Assembly: GCA_944324465.1 (NCBI GenBank)
Contig: CALUWI010000008.1
Coordinates: 62,001-126,000 of the forward strand
Reading direction: 5' to 3'
Origin: an uncultured Mucispirillum sp.
GTDB lineage: Bacteria > Chrysiogenota > Deferribacteres > Deferribacterales > Mucispirillaceae
Length of the DNA stretch: 64,000 nucleotides
In this document: piece after piece, positions 45,076 to 55,207 of the stretch
Layout: every line of letters starts with the position of its first letter
Position numbering within the stretch: the first letter of the stretch is position 1
Program-made: the position numbers and the translations under genes
The notes under the pieces: generated by a model
Databases searched by the model: none
What the model was told of the DNA's origin: nothing
The model's input: the letters and a program-made list of their open reading frames with translations, nothing else

Positions 45076-46203
45076 ATGTCTAATAATTTATATATAATCA
45101 GTATTTTTATTTCTGGAATGGTGTTTGGTGCATTATTTGTATGGTTTATTACAAAACTTTCATCAAGACGCAGCGAAGAAAAGTTTAATGCAGCATTAGA
45201 TGAGGCAACTGCACTTTTAAAAAGCAACTTTGCAGAAATATCTCTTGATACATTATCAAAAACAACAGATATGCTTTCTGGCAGACTTAAAAGCGAGCGT
45301 GAAATATCTGCAAAAGAAATAAGCGGTCAGAAAGAGATTATTGAAAAACGCATAGAAACATTAAACAGCGAACTTTTAAAATTAACAGGACTTATTAATA
45401 CTATGGAAAATGCAAGAAATATGCAGATGGGAGAATTAAAAAGCATTATAGATGACAGCAGAGCAAAAACAAGTGAGCTTTTTCATGTAACAAATGGATT
45501 AAAAGAAACTCTTTCATCAAAACAGGGCAGAGGTCAGTGGGCAGAGCGTATGGCAGATGATGTGTTAAGCTATGCTGGACTTAAAGAAGGCATAAACTAT
45601 ATACGCCAGCAGAAAAGCGAAGCTACAGGCAACAGACCTGATTTTACATTTTTACTGCCTAACGGTACTATTTTAAATATGGATGTAAAATTTCCTTATG
45701 AAAATTATAAAAGATATATGGAATCTCCAGAAAAAGAAAAAGCATTTTATGCAAAAGAATTTATAAAAGATGTTAAAAACCATATAAAAGCAATTTCAGG
45801 CAGAGAATATATAGATACAGAAAACGGCACTGTAAACTGTGCTATTATGTTTATACCTAATGAAAAAATATATTCCTTTATATTTGAAACAGCTCCAGAG
45901 CTTTTAGATATGGCATCAAAAGAAGGTGTTATGATATGTTCGCCTGTTACAACAATATCTGTTTTAGCAGTAATCAGGCAGGCTGCAGAAAATTTTGCTA
46001 TGGAAAAACGGGCAAAAGATTTAATGCAGGCCATGGGTTCTTTCCGTAAAGAGTGGATAAAATATTCAGACGGCTTTACAAAACTTGGTGATTTAATAGG
46101 TAAAGTTTCATCAGAATATGATTCCTTAAGAACTACAAGAAATAATAAACTGGAATCTTCAATGAATAAATTAGAAGCGTTAAAAAATGATGAAATTGAA
46201 TAA
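45076..46203 (+). CDS. rmuC: DNA recombination protein RmuC homologue
   Basis: A 375-residue protein with an N-terminal membrane anchor (about 5-25), a coiled-coil region, and the RmuC nuclease-like domain. Visible landmarks are GRGQWAERMADDVLSYAGL, GNRPDFTFLLPNG, MDVKFPYENYKRY and a C-terminal helical end. RmuC limits inversions at short repeats in E. coli; the mechanism is uncertain. Coupled to smc. Confidence 0.93.
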   Translation: MSNNLYIISIFISGMVFGALFVWFITKLSSRRSEEKFNAALDEATALLKSNFAEISLDTLSKTTDMLSGRLKSEREISAKEISGQKEIIEKRIETLNSELLKLTGLINTMENARNMQMGELKSIIDDSRAKTSELFHVTNGLKETLSSKQGRGQWAERMADDVLSYAGLKEGINYIRQQKSEATGNRPDFTFLLPNGTILNMDVKFPYENYKRYMESPEKEKAFYAKEFIKDVKNHIKAISGREYIDTENGTVNCAIMFIPNEKIYSFIFETAPELLDMASKEGVMICSPVTTISVLAVIRQAAENFAMEKRAKDLMQAMGSFRKEWIKYSDGFTKLGDLIGKVSSEYDSLRTTRNNKLESSMNKLEALKNDEIE

Positions 46204-46279
46204 GCCCTTGCAGTAAATATAATGATTTTGCTGCAGTATCTGTGGTGATATCTTATAAATAAAATCTTTGAGGTGTCTT

Positions 46280-47461
46280 ATGGCAAAACATTCTTTCTCA
46301 CCTTACGAACTGCAGACTGTGGAAGACCACATTATAGAGCATTTTGGTAGCATATCAAGAACTATCCCTGTAAAAGAAAGTGAAAATCTTAATTTGCGTA
46401 TTTATGTCATTGAGCCAACCAAAGAAAAAGATTTTTATACAATTGTAACCTGCGGCATGGGAGCTTATAAAATGGAGCTGCCTGATGATTTTAAAGATAC
46501 TGATTTAGATAGAATTGAACTTTTAATGTATTTAAGCCCAGCCTGGAATATGGATTTGGCTCTTTCAAAACCAACAGGCTTAATAACTGGCGGAACAGTT
46601 ACCCCAATCTTTGGCAGTATGTATGATGAATGGAATTATCCTGTAAAAATATTAAAAAACCTTGCTCAAGCACCTGTTAATAATGACAGCTATTTTGTAA
46701 TGGGCAATATAATGGATGATGAAGAACCTTTATCACCAAGCACAAATGATACAGGCGGTATCTTAATATCCCCAGCATATATATCAGAAGAAGGATGTGT
46801 ATGCACACTTCCTGACGGGGAAAAAGTAAGATTTTTACAAGTTATGCCAATACAGACTTATGAAATAGACCGAGCAGCAGACCTAGACCAGTCTCTTATT
46901 TTCCACCGTATGATTTTTCATAACTTTATTGTTTATCCAGATAGATATTTATATGACTATGAAGATATTTTTGATGAGGGGCTTGCTTATCTTATTCCTC
47001 TTTATAAATATAACCTTGTTCAGCAGACTGGCGAGCTGGCAGCTTTTAATCACATGGCTGTACTTTTAAGGTGGTTAATAGAAAATGATTTAGTAAATGA
47101 TAATTTTACAGCAAAATACCCTGATGAAATTAATACAGTAAAAACTGCACCAGATAGTATAGATTTAAGGCTTTTTATTGCTGATAAACTGATTGGAGCA
47201 TTAAGATGTGAAATATTAAAAGAAGATGCGGTTGATTTTATACAATCATACTGCTTTAATGATATAGAAGGTGGTGTGAAAGGCGAATACTATGATGCTT
47301 TAGAAGACTATGCAGTAGAATATTTTGAAGAAAATAATATAGATACAGATGAAATGTGTGATTTAGAATTTCTTTTTATGAAATATACTGAAAATTATTA
47401 TCAAGATTTGGCAAAAATTCTTGATGAATTGTATGAAGAATGGAGTGAAGAACAGGAATAA
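46280..47461 (+). CDS. Suppressor-of-fused (SUFU) domain protein
   Basis: A 393-residue cytoplasmic, acidic protein. Residues about 1-205 match the SUFU-like domain: an IVTCGMGAYKMELP strand, then RIELLMYLSPAWNM, a YPVKILKNLAQAP helix, and VRFLQVMPIQTYEID. The second half is a helical, very acidic domain of unknown type. Bacterial SUFU domains occur in immunity proteins of polymorphic toxins and in stand-alone proteins. No toxin gene is seen here, so its role is open. GAGGTG precedes the ATG at 46280. Confidence 0.7.
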   Translation: MAKHSFSPYELQTVEDHIIEHFGSISRTIPVKESENLNLRIYVIEPTKEKDFYTIVTCGMGAYKMELPDDFKDTDLDRIELLMYLSPAWNMDLALSKPTGLITGGTVTPIFGSMYDEWNYPVKILKNLAQAPVNNDSYFVMGNIMDDEEPLSPSTNDTGGILISPAYISEEGCVCTLPDGEKVRFLQVMPIQTYEIDRAADLDQSLIFHRMIFHNFIVYPDRYLYDYEDIFDEGLAYLIPLYKYNLVQQTGELAAFNHMAVLLRWLIENDLVNDNFTAKYPDEINTVKTAPDSIDLRLFIADKLIGALRCEILKEDAVDFIQSYCFNDIEGGVKGEYYDALEDYAVEYFEENNIDTDEMCDLEFLFMKYTENYYQDLAKILDELYEEWSEEQE

Positions 47462-47476
47462 AATTTATTAATAAAA

Positions 47477-47499
47477 AAAGGGGATTAAAAAGCCCCTTT
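47477..47499. terminator. Bidirectional terminator between the SUFU gene and mce
   Basis: A 7-bp stem with four G-C pairs (47477-47483 with 47493-47499) lies between converging genes, with A- and T-rich flanks on each side. Confidence 0.75.
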
Positions 47500-47504
47500 A
47501 TTAT

Positions 47505-47909
47505 TTATTTTTGATGCTGAGCAAGCTCAGTTAATACACCGTTATTACCTTTTGGATGAACAAATGCTACAAGCATATTATGTGCACCAACTTTTGGTTC
47601 CTGGTCAATAAGTGGTACTTCTGCTTTTTTAAGTTCAGCAAGGCATGCAGCAACATCATCTACTTCAAAACAAATGTGGTGTAAGCCTTCTCTGTTTTTT
47701 TCAAGATATTTAGCAATAGGACTTTCTGGAGAAGTAGCTTCAACAAGCTCAATAGTAGTTTCACCAACTTTAATGAAAGCAGTTTTTACTTTCTGACTAG
47801 GTACTTCTTCAATATGGTTAACATCTGCACCCATAGCTTTGTAAAAAGGGAGAGCAGCTTCAATTGATTTTACTGCCACACCTATGTGGTTAATTTTGTT
47901 TAATAACAT
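47505..47909 (-). CDS. mce: Methylmalonyl-CoA epimerase
   Basis: A vicinal-oxygen-chelate protein of 134 residues that interconverts (R)- and (S)-methylmalonyl-CoA. The metal-binding pattern is visible (NHIGVAV His near residue 7, then HHICFEVDDV, and a late Glu in VLTELAQ), as is KTAFIKVGETTIELVE. The ATG at 47909 follows GGAGG by 6 nt. Methylmalonyl-CoA mutase genes are not in this window. Confidence 0.9.
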   Translation of the reverse strand: MLLNKINHIGVAVKSIEAALPFYKAMGADVNHIEEVPSQKVKTAFIKVGETTIELVEATSPESPIAKYLEKNREGLHHICFEVDDVAACLAELKKAEVPLIDQEPKVGAHNMLVAFVHPKGNNGVLTELAQHQK

Positions 47910-47940
47910 AATATCCTCCATTCTCTATCTTATTATGTAA

Positions 47941-50094
47941 TTATGCCTTTTCTAAAAAGTTTGCAATTATTGTTTTAAGGCCCTCTCTTTTAAAGTTAAC
48001 AGTAACTTTTTCATGTTCTCCACTGCCTTCACTATAAAGAACTATACCTTCACCAAAAACTGTGTGATACACTTTTGATGATGCAGGGAAAGAGGCCTTA
48101 CTGTCATCATTATACTCTTTCTTTTCAGAATTGGAAGTATTTTTAATGTAATCTGCATAATTTCCAGATTTGTTTGTAAAGGTGTTTTTTGTTGAACCTT
48201 TATTAAATTTAAAAGACTTGCCGTATTTCAGCTCACCTAAAAATCTTGATTCTGGGGCCTGAGTATGTCTGCCGCCGCGAAGTCTGCTTCTTGCCCTTGT
48301 AATATAAAGAGTTTCCATAGCACGAGTTACCCCAACATAACAGAGCCTTCGTTCTTCTTCAATATTTGCTTCGCCTTCTTCATTACCCAGTGGGAAAAGT
48401 CCTTCTTCTAAACCTGTCAGAAAAACAACCTGAAATTCAAGTCCTTTAGATGCATGTATAGTCATCAACTTAACAGAGCCTTCAACATCTTCATCATCAT
48501 TAGATGAAATAAGTGCAGCACTTGCTAAAAAGTCAGAAAGTGATGAGCCGTTTTGTTCTTCAAAACGCACAGCATCTGATATAAGCTCATCAATATTTTC
48601 TATTTTCCTTTCTATTATATCAGGTTCTTCACCTAAACTCTGCAGATAATCTTTATATTTTACAGTTTCTAGTATCAGCTCAATTTTTTCTTTAATGCTT
48701 TCGCACTTAATAACATCATGTATAAGTGTTACATATCTATCCACTGCAGCTCTGTTTTTAGCAAGAAATTTTAAATCAGCTTCCAGTGCTTCAAGTATGG
48801 TAACATTATTTTCATCAGCATAAGAAATTATTTTATCATTAGTAGAGTTGCCAATACCTCTTTTTGGTACAGATATACTTCTAAAAAATGACTGTTCATC
48901 CTTTGGGTTATCAGAAAATTTTAAATAAGCTAAAATATCTTTAACTTCTTTACGCTGATAAAAGCCAATGTTGCCTATTACTTTATGTGGAATATTTGCC
49001 ATTTTTAATGCTCTTTCAAAATTTAATGACTGAGCATTAGTTCTGTAAAGTACAGCCATATCATCATAATTTATACCATTATCATGCTTATCAATTATAG
49101 TTTTTGCCACAAAACTGGCTTCTTCTACATCATTATACCAGTCAAACTTTCTAACTTCTGACTCTTTATCTGCACTGGCTTCTAATGTTTTCCCTCGGCG
49201 GTATGTATTGTTTTCTATTAATCTATTTGCAATAGATAATATACTTTTGCCGCTTCTATAGTTGCCTTCAAGTTTAATTTCTTTTACATTTTCAAATACT
49301 TTATCAAACTCTAATATATTGCGTACTTCTGCTCCACGCCATCCATAGATTGACTGGTCATCATCTCCAACAACACATAAATTGCCATGTGGTCCTGCAA
49401 GCATATATAAAAGCCTGAACTGTACAGCATTAGTATCCTGATATTCGTCAACAAGTATATATTTATAAAGTTCCTGATATTTTTTTAAGATATCAGGAAA
49501 ATTTACAAATAACCGTACACATAGTGATATCATATCATCAAAATCTACAAGCCTTTGCAGTTCCAGTTCTCGCTGATATGTTTCATAAACTGTTTTAAGC
49601 AGATGAAAAGTTTCTTCAATAGGTTCATTATTTACATAGCTTTCTGTATTTTTATATGAGCTTATAGCATGCAGATATGATTTTGGGCTGAACTGTTTAG
49701 GGTCAATATTCAGAGTTTTTGTAATCTGCCTGAGTATTGCAAGCCTGTCTTCCTGGTCTATGATAGAAAAAGATTTTGGAAGCCCTGCATATTCTGCTTC
49801 AGCACGGAGTATTCCTAAACAGATAGAGTGGAAAGTACCCATCCATACACCATTAGCAAGTGCACCAATTAAATCCTGCAGCCTGCTTTTCATTTCTCCT
49901 GCTGCTTTATTTGTAAAAGTAACAGCCAAAATATTTCCAGAAGATACTTCTTTATTAACAATCAAATGAGCTATACGGTAAGTAATAACTCTTGTTTTTC
50001 CTGTGCCTGCTCCAGCAAGAACTAAAACAGGACCTTCTGTAGTTTTTACAGCTTCTGCCTGCCTTTCATTTAATGCTTCATCAATGTTAAGAAT
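47941..50094 (-). CDS. pcrA: UvrD/PcrA-type DNA helicase with apparent ATT start
   Basis: A superfamily 1 helicase of 717 residues. Reading upstream of the first TTG restores the missing N-terminus: a Q-motif region (LNERQAEAV) and Walker A AGAGTGKT at about 27-34. Other motifs follow: VDEYQDTNA, GDDDQSIYGWRGA, GNYRSGKSI, LMTIHASKGLEF and YVGVTRAME. In-frame stops lie just upstream (the end of the ClC gene) and no ATG, GTG or TTG is available before Walker A. The best start is ATT at 50094, 6 nt after AAGGAGG. The product acts in repair and replication restart. Confidence 0.9.
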   Translation of the reverse strand: MLNIDEALNERQAEAVKTTEGPVLVLAGAGTGKTRVITYRIAHLIVNKEVSSGNILAVTFTNKAAGEMKSRLQDLIGALANGVWMGTFHSICLGILRAEAEYAGLPKSFSIIDQEDRLAILRQITKTLNIDPKQFSPKSYLHAISSYKNTESYVNNEPIEETFHLLKTVYETYQRELELQRLVDFDDMISLCVRLFVNFPDILKKYQELYKYILVDEYQDTNAVQFRLLYMLAGPHGNLCVVGDDDQSIYGWRGAEVRNILEFDKVFENVKEIKLEGNYRSGKSILSIANRLIENNTYRRGKTLEASADKESEVRKFDWYNDVEEASFVAKTIIDKHDNGINYDDMAVLYRTNAQSLNFERALKMANIPHKVIGNIGFYQRKEVKDILAYLKFSDNPKDEQSFFRSISVPKRGIGNSTNDKIISYADENNVTILEALEADLKFLAKNRAAVDRYVTLIHDVIKCESIKEKIELILETVKYKDYLQSLGEEPDIIERKIENIDELISDAVRFEEQNGSSLSDFLASAALISSNDDEDVEGSVKLMTIHASKGLEFQVVFLTGLEEGLFPLGNEEGEANIEEERRLCYVGVTRAMETLYITRARSRLRGGRHTQAPESRFLGELKYGKSFKFNKGSTKNTFTNKSGNYADYIKNTSNSEKKEYNDDSKASFPASSKVYHTVFGEGIVLYSEGSGEHEKVTVNFKREGLKTIIANFLEKA

Positions 50095-50105
50095 GTTATG
50101 CCTCC

Positions 50106-51860
50106 TTATTTATCAGGCTCAAAATCTACAACTTTTTTATTATATGCAATAATAATATCGCTTCTTCTTAAAAGCCCTACAAGTTTCATACCCTTTTCAG
50201 TATTTTCTACAACAGGTAAATCACCAACTTCTTTAATACCAAAGTCCCTCATTGCCTGTTCCAGAGTTTCTTCAGGTGTAACTGTTATTATATTCCTTCT
50301 TGCGCCAAAGTCTTTCGCTAAAGTAGTTTCCAAATTTTTTCCGCTGAAAACTTCATCTTTTAAGTCATTTAATGATATAACCCCAGTTAAATACCCTTCA
50401 TCATTTACAACAGGAAAATAAGCATGTGGTTTTTTCTCAATAGATTTTTTTATATCATTAATAGATGTATTATCATTAAAAGCAATAATATCTGTAAGCA
50501 TAATATCTTTTACTTTTATTGATTCAAGTATGCTTTTTTCTACACCGTGGTTAATGTTAAAGCCGTCGCGGGTTAGAGTCCATGTAAAAATGCTGTCTTT
50601 TTCTATACGGGCAGCTATCATATTAGCAATAATACATGTAATCATTACAGGAAGCACAATATGATAACTTTGAGTTATTTCAAAAAGTATTAATATTGAT
50701 GTAATAGGTGCACGAATAACTGCTGCAAGCATAGCACCCATACCAACAAGAGCATAAGTTTCAGGGTTTCCTGTAATACCTGGGAAAATATGCTGCATAA
50801 GACCGCCAAAAAAACCGCCTGCTGCTGCCCCTATAAAAAGGCTTGGAACAAGCTGACCGCCTGAACCACCAGAACCTAATGTAAGAGATGTTGCCACAAT
50901 TTTTAAAAATACAAATACTATTAATATATACCATGGTATTTTATTCTGCAGTATTTCAATAATAGTGCCGTATCCTACACCCATAATATTTACGCAGAAT
51001 ACACCAAGGATACCCATTAAAAGTCCGCCAATAGCAGGTTTTATCCATTTTGGAAATGGCAGAAATGCAAAAGCATCACTTACTTTATAGAAAAATCTTA
51101 TAAAAAATACACTGATTAACGCAATAAATATACCCAGTACTGCATAAAGCGGCAGTTCTGCTGCACTTTTTAAAACATATTCAGGTGACTGGATAGTGAT
51201 TTCATCACCAAAATAAGCACGGCTTATAACAGTAGCAGTTACTGCAGAAATAATAAGGGGGCTGAATGTTCTTATACCGTATTTACCAAGCAGAACTTCT
51301 GCTGCAAACATAGCACCGCCCATAGGTGCATTAAATGTGGCAGCTATACCGCCTGCTGCTCCGCATGCAGTAGCGCTGCTTATTCTTGTATGAGAGAATT
51401 TAAAAAACTGACCCACAGCAGAGCCAAGGGAAGCACCAATCATAATAATAGGACCTTCTCTGCCTGCTGAACCACCTGTGCCAAGAGTTATTGCAGAAGT
51501 TATTGTTTTTAATACTGCAGTAACAGGGGATAATGTTCTATGCAGTGATATTGCTTTTATTACATCTGCTACAGAATGAACATTTGATTTGAAAAATGTA
51601 GTAATAAGCCCAACAGCTAAACCGCCTAATGCAGGAATTAATATTAACTTCCATTTAGCAGTATCCTGCAGATTATAGAGCATAACTTCACTTTCAACAC
51701 CATATAGATTTTTCTGCAGAAAATGAATAAGTGTTCTAAATATTATATTACCAACACCAGCAGCCATCCCTATTGCAACAGCAACAGCAACTATTACTAC
51801 ATCTTCATATTTAGTAATAAGACTGCTGAATTTTGAGCTGAAATAACTTCTTATTTTCAA
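50106..51860 (-). CDS. ClC-type chloride channel/transporter with CBS domains
   Basis: A 584-residue membrane protein. The ClC selectivity motifs are present: GGSAGREGP with the gating Glu (about residue 130) and GSGGSGGQLVPSLF. Two CBS domains occupy about residues 445-580 (VKDIMLTDIIAFND ... VGDLPVVENTEKG). The gating Glu suggests either a fast-gated channel or an H+/Cl- exchanger. The gene lies 3 bp after glmU and 11 bp before the pcrA start. Confidence 0.94.
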   Translation of the reverse strand: MKIRSYFSSKFSSLITKYEDVVIVAVAVAIGMAAGVGNIIFRTLIHFLQKNLYGVESEVMLYNLQDTAKWKLILIPALGGLAVGLITTFFKSNVHSVADVIKAISLHRTLSPVTAVLKTITSAITLGTGGSAGREGPIIMIGASLGSAVGQFFKFSHTRISSATACGAAGGIAATFNAPMGGAMFAAEVLLGKYGIRTFSPLIISAVTATVISRAYFGDEITIQSPEYVLKSAAELPLYAVLGIFIALISVFFIRFFYKVSDAFAFLPFPKWIKPAIGGLLMGILGVFCVNIMGVGYGTIIEILQNKIPWYILIVFVFLKIVATSLTLGSGGSGGQLVPSLFIGAAAGGFFGGLMQHIFPGITGNPETYALVGMGAMLAAVIRAPITSILILFEITQSYHIVLPVMITCIIANMIAARIEKDSIFTWTLTRDGFNINHGVEKSILESIKVKDIMLTDIIAFNDNTSINDIKKSIEKKPHAYFPVVNDEGYLTGVISLNDLKDEVFSGKNLETTLAKDFGARRNIITVTPEETLEQAMRDFGIKEVGDLPVVENTEKGMKLVGLLRRSDIIIAYNKKVVDFEPDK

Positions 51861-51863
51861 AGT

Positions 51864-53234
51864 TTATTTTCCTTTGCTCTCTTTTTTGGCTTTATTTATT
51901 TCCATTATTTCTTTGCCTTTATTTTCAATATTTGTCTGTGGAGTTCTTGCTATTGCCAGGTCGTTTTGTTTAATATCTTTAGTGATAGTACTGCCTGCAG
52001 CGATTAATACATTATCTCCAACAGTAACAGGTGCTACAAACTGAGTATCACTGCCAACAAATACATTATTGCCTATAATAGTTTTATACTTATTAAATCC
52101 GTCATAGTTGCATGTAATTGTACCGCAGCCGATATTTACATTTTCACCAAGTTCTGCATCACCTAAATAAGTTAAATGGCTTGCTTTTGAGCCTTTACCC
52201 ATAGACGCTTTTTTAAGCTCAACAAAGTTTCCTACTTTATTATCTCCAGCTAAATGAGAGCCAGGACGAAGATGAGCCATAGGACCAACAGAAGAACCTG
52301 CACCTACAAAAGAATCTTCTATTAACGAGTTATCTTTAATTTCAACATTTTCTTCTATGATAGCTTTATTAAGCCTGCATCCTGAACGGATAATAACATT
52401 TTTTTCTATGCGAGTGCCGTTTTCTATAAATACATTTGGATAAATAATAGTATCTTTGCCGATAATAACATCTAAATCAATATACACAGATGACGGGTCT
52501 ATAATAGATACACCATCTTTCATATAAGACTCTGCACGCTCATGCATAAGTATTTTAGAAGCAAAACTTAACTGCACTCTGTCATTAACACCTAAAAACT
52601 CCATTTCATTATCAGCTAAAAATGCTTCTGCACCGCCGCGGACTATATCAGTTAAATAATATTCATTCTGGGCATTATTATTATCTATACTTTTAAGGCG
52701 TTTTTTTAATTCTACAGATGAGCAGAGATACACACCAGTATTAACTTCATCTATTCTTTTTTCGTGTTCGTTTGCATCTTTTTCTTCAACTATTTTTAAA
52801 ACAGAGCCATTTGATGAACGAACAATCCTGCCATATCCTTTTGGGTTTTTCATTTTAACACTGATAAAAGCAATATCCTGTTTAACAGTATTTATAAAGC
52901 TGTCTAGAGTCTCATATTTCATTAAAGGCATATCGCCGCATAAAATTAATACTTTACCTTCATCTGGAATAAAATCAAGGGCAGACATAACAGCATCAGC
53001 TGTGCCATTCTGCTCTTTCTGCATAGCAAATTCAACTGATGAATTTTGTAAATGTTCTTTGACTTTTTCAGCACCAGCACCAGTAACAACAACAATTTTA
53101 TCTGGGTTTAACTGTCTGCTTAAATCTATTGAATAATCTATCATAGGCTTACCGGCAGCACTAAATAATACTTTAGGATTTTCAGATTTCATTCTAGTGC
53201 CTTTACCAGCAGCAAGTATAATAACAGTAAGCAT
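51864..53234 (-). CDS. glmU: Bifunctional UDP-GlcNAc pyrophosphorylase / GlcN-1-P acetyltransferase
   Basis: A 456-residue enzyme making UDP-GlcNAc for peptidoglycan and LPS. The N-terminal uridylyltransferase has ILAAGKGTRMKSENPKVLF. The C-terminal left-handed beta helix has hexapeptide repeats (IGKDTIIYPNVFIENG) and the GTITCNYDG active-site loop. The ATG at 53234 follows GAGG by 6 nt; a 4-residue extension is rejected. Confidence 0.97.
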   Translation of the reverse strand: MLTVIILAAGKGTRMKSENPKVLFSAAGKPMIDYSIDLSRQLNPDKIVVVTGAGAEKVKEHLQNSSVEFAMQKEQNGTADAVMSALDFIPDEGKVLILCGDMPLMKYETLDSFINTVKQDIAFISVKMKNPKGYGRIVRSSNGSVLKIVEEKDANEHEKRIDEVNTGVYLCSSVELKKRLKSIDNNNAQNEYYLTDIVRGGAEAFLADNEMEFLGVNDRVQLSFASKILMHERAESYMKDGVSIIDPSSVYIDLDVIIGKDTIIYPNVFIENGTRIEKNVIIRSGCRLNKAIIEENVEIKDNSLIEDSFVGAGSSVGPMAHLRPGSHLAGDNKVGNFVELKKASMGKGSKASHLTYLGDAELGENVNIGCGTITCNYDGFNKYKTIIGNNVFVGSDTQFVAPVTVGDNVLIAAGSTITKDIKQNDLAIARTPQTNIENKGKEIMEINKAKKESKGK

Positions 53235-53317
53235 ATACCACCTCATAACATATCTACTGCCATATACTATATACCATATATAAAAAATATTCTAGGGAAA
53301 AAGTATGGTCTTCTGTG

Positions 53318-54868
53318 TTATTTAATCATATTTTTCAGTTGGTTTCTATCTATCTTACCATTACTATTAAGGGGCATATTATCTAAGATAATATATTTAT
53401 TTGGTACCATATAATCAGGAAGAGTTTGTGATAAGATAGATTTTATTTGATATGTATCTATATTATCATCTTTGACAGTAATGAATGCGGTTAAATTTTC
53501 ATAAGTTATACTGTTTACAGGTGTAGGTATGACTGCATTTGATACAATATTTTCTATTTTAGAAATAGCATTTTCTATTTCATATATTTCTACTCTGTAG
53601 CCTCTTATCTGTACTTGAGCATCATTTCTGCCAAGAAAAACAAGTGCACCATTAACATATCTTCCTAAATCACCTGTAAGATAGCAGTCTTTATTATCTA
53701 TTTTAATAAATTTTGCTTTTGTCTGCACTTCATTATTAATATATCCTTTTGCAAGCTGTTTTCCTGATAAAACAATTTGTCCCACACTATTATTTATTAT
53801 GTTTTTATCTTCATCTATTAAAAAAACTTCCATACCATCATATGCTTTTCCGATAGGCATAGAGCCTGTATACTCAGTTAACTCTTTTGTATTTTTATTA
53901 AATTCAAAATAAGTACATGCAATAGTTGCTTCTGTTGGTCCGTAAATATTTTCTAGTTTTGCATTAGGTGCTGCTTCTGCCATTAACACTGCATTATTAA
54001 ATGGTAAAGCTTCTCCACAAAAAGCAATATATTTCATAGATTGAAAACTATTGCTTTTTAAAAGCCGTAGTTTTCTCATTATAGTCAGTGATGATGGCAC
54101 CATTAATATATGGGTAATTTCGTTTGTAATAATAAATTTATTTGGATTAATTTTGCAGCTGTTGTCAGGCACATAAAGGCATGCACCAAAAAGAAAACTT
54201 AAAAAAATTGAATGTATAGATAAATCAAAAGTTAAATCATTCATCTGCATAATTTTATCGTGATTGGTTACTGAATTTCTTTTTACAAATGCTTGAATAT
54301 AGCTGCTTAAATTATAGTGTGATATCTTTATACCTTTTGGAATACCTGTACTGCCAGATGTAAAAAGTAAATATGCAGTATCATCTTTTTCTACACTTAA
54401 AAATTTATTATTATATTTTTTTGCAGTATAGAAAGTATGGTTAGGAAATTTCTCAGATAAATAATCATACTGCTCGACAGGGCATATTATATGATAATCA
54501 TGAAGATTATTAAGAACTTCTTCGTAACATAAAAAATCAGTATAATCTAATATTATTATTTTTGCATTTGATAATTTAATAATATTAACATTTCTCTCCA
54601 CAGGAAATGTTTCATTTAATGGAGTGTAATATGAGCCAGCTATAAGAGCGCCACATATTGCGGCATGAGTATATAAACTTCTTGAACCAGCAATTATTAC
54701 AGGCTGTTTTATGTATTTAATTGATAATATTGTATCTGCAAGTTTATACGATAATTCAGCAAGCTGGTTATATGTATAATATGTATTGTATGTAAATAAA
54801 GCATTATCATCTTTATATTTTTTAAATGACTCTAATAAATACTGCTGAATATTCATATACATGCTCAT
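53318..54868 (-). CDS. AMP-forming amino acid/acyl ligase (adenylation domain)
   Basis: A 516-residue stand-alone adenylation enzyme of the ANL superfamily, close in style to DltA or NRPS A domains. It has LLFTSGSTGIPKGIKISH (A3), YGPTEAT (A5), TGDLGRY (A7), GRNDAQVQIRGYRVE (A8) and NGKIDR with the catalytic Lys (A10). It should load an amino acid or acyl group onto the acyl carrier protein encoded directly upstream (start and stop overlap as TAATG). Substrate unknown. Cj1307/Cj1308 in the Campylobacter flagellar modification locus form a comparable pair. Confidence 0.85.
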   Translation of the reverse strand: MSMYMNIQQYLLESFKKYKDDNALFTYNTYYTYNQLAELSYKLADTILSIKYIKQPVIIAGSRSLYTHAAICGALIAGSYYTPLNETFPVERNVNIIKLSNAKIIILDYTDFLCYEEVLNNLHDYHIICPVEQYDYLSEKFPNHTFYTAKKYNNKFLSVEKDDTAYLLFTSGSTGIPKGIKISHYNLSSYIQAFVKRNSVTNHDKIMQMNDLTFDLSIHSIFLSFLFGACLYVPDNSCKINPNKFIITNEITHILMVPSSLTIMRKLRLLKSNSFQSMKYIAFCGEALPFNNAVLMAEAAPNAKLENIYGPTEATIACTYFEFNKNTKELTEYTGSMPIGKAYDGMEVFLIDEDKNIINNSVGQIVLSGKQLAKGYINNEVQTKAKFIKIDNKDCYLTGDLGRYVNGALVFLGRNDAQVQIRGYRVEIYEIENAISKIENIVSNAVIPTPVNSITYENLTAFITVKDDNIDTYQIKSILSQTLPDYMVPNKYIILDNMPLNSNGKIDRNQLKNMIK

Positions 54869-55113
54869 TACTGAATCATTTTAGACACTATATCACATAA
54901 GTTTTTGATAGTTACAATAGAGTTTATATCTATATTTTCAAAATCTATTTCTATATCTAATTCTTCCTCAATAGTTAAAAGTATATTCACAAATGCCATA
55001 GAGTCAAGAATACCTTTTGCTATAAGAGAGTCATCTTCATTAATATTATCAATGTTTATATTATTTTCCGCAAATATTTTAAATATGATTTCTTTAATAT
55101 TTCTACTATCCAT
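54868..55113 (-). CDS. Acyl carrier protein (with AMP ligase)
   Basis: An 81-residue carrier protein. The phosphopantetheine site is Ser in KGILDSMAFVNIL, and acidic helices flank it (EEELDIEIDFENIDINS). I chose the ATG at 55113, 6 nt after GAGG, over longer in-frame starts. It is the first gene of a two-gene unit with the AMP ligase, its probable loading enzyme. Confidence 0.85.
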   Translation of the reverse strand: MDSRNIKEIIFKIFAENNINIDNINEDDSLIAKGILDSMAFVNILLTIEEELDIEIDFENIDINSIVTIKNLCDIVSKMIQ

Positions 55114-55207
55114 GTTGGCCCTCATATATAATTTTGTTATGATATAGTATTTATTATGAATTATCAAGACTATTTTTTACTATGTTATGTGTCTAAAAAT
55201 GAGTTTC

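Noticed and set aside
47941-49965. The helicase as an N-terminally truncated pseudogene starting at a TTG.
   Set aside because: The missing Q motif and Walker A are encoded in frame immediately upstream, behind a perfect ribosome site; only the start codon is unusual.
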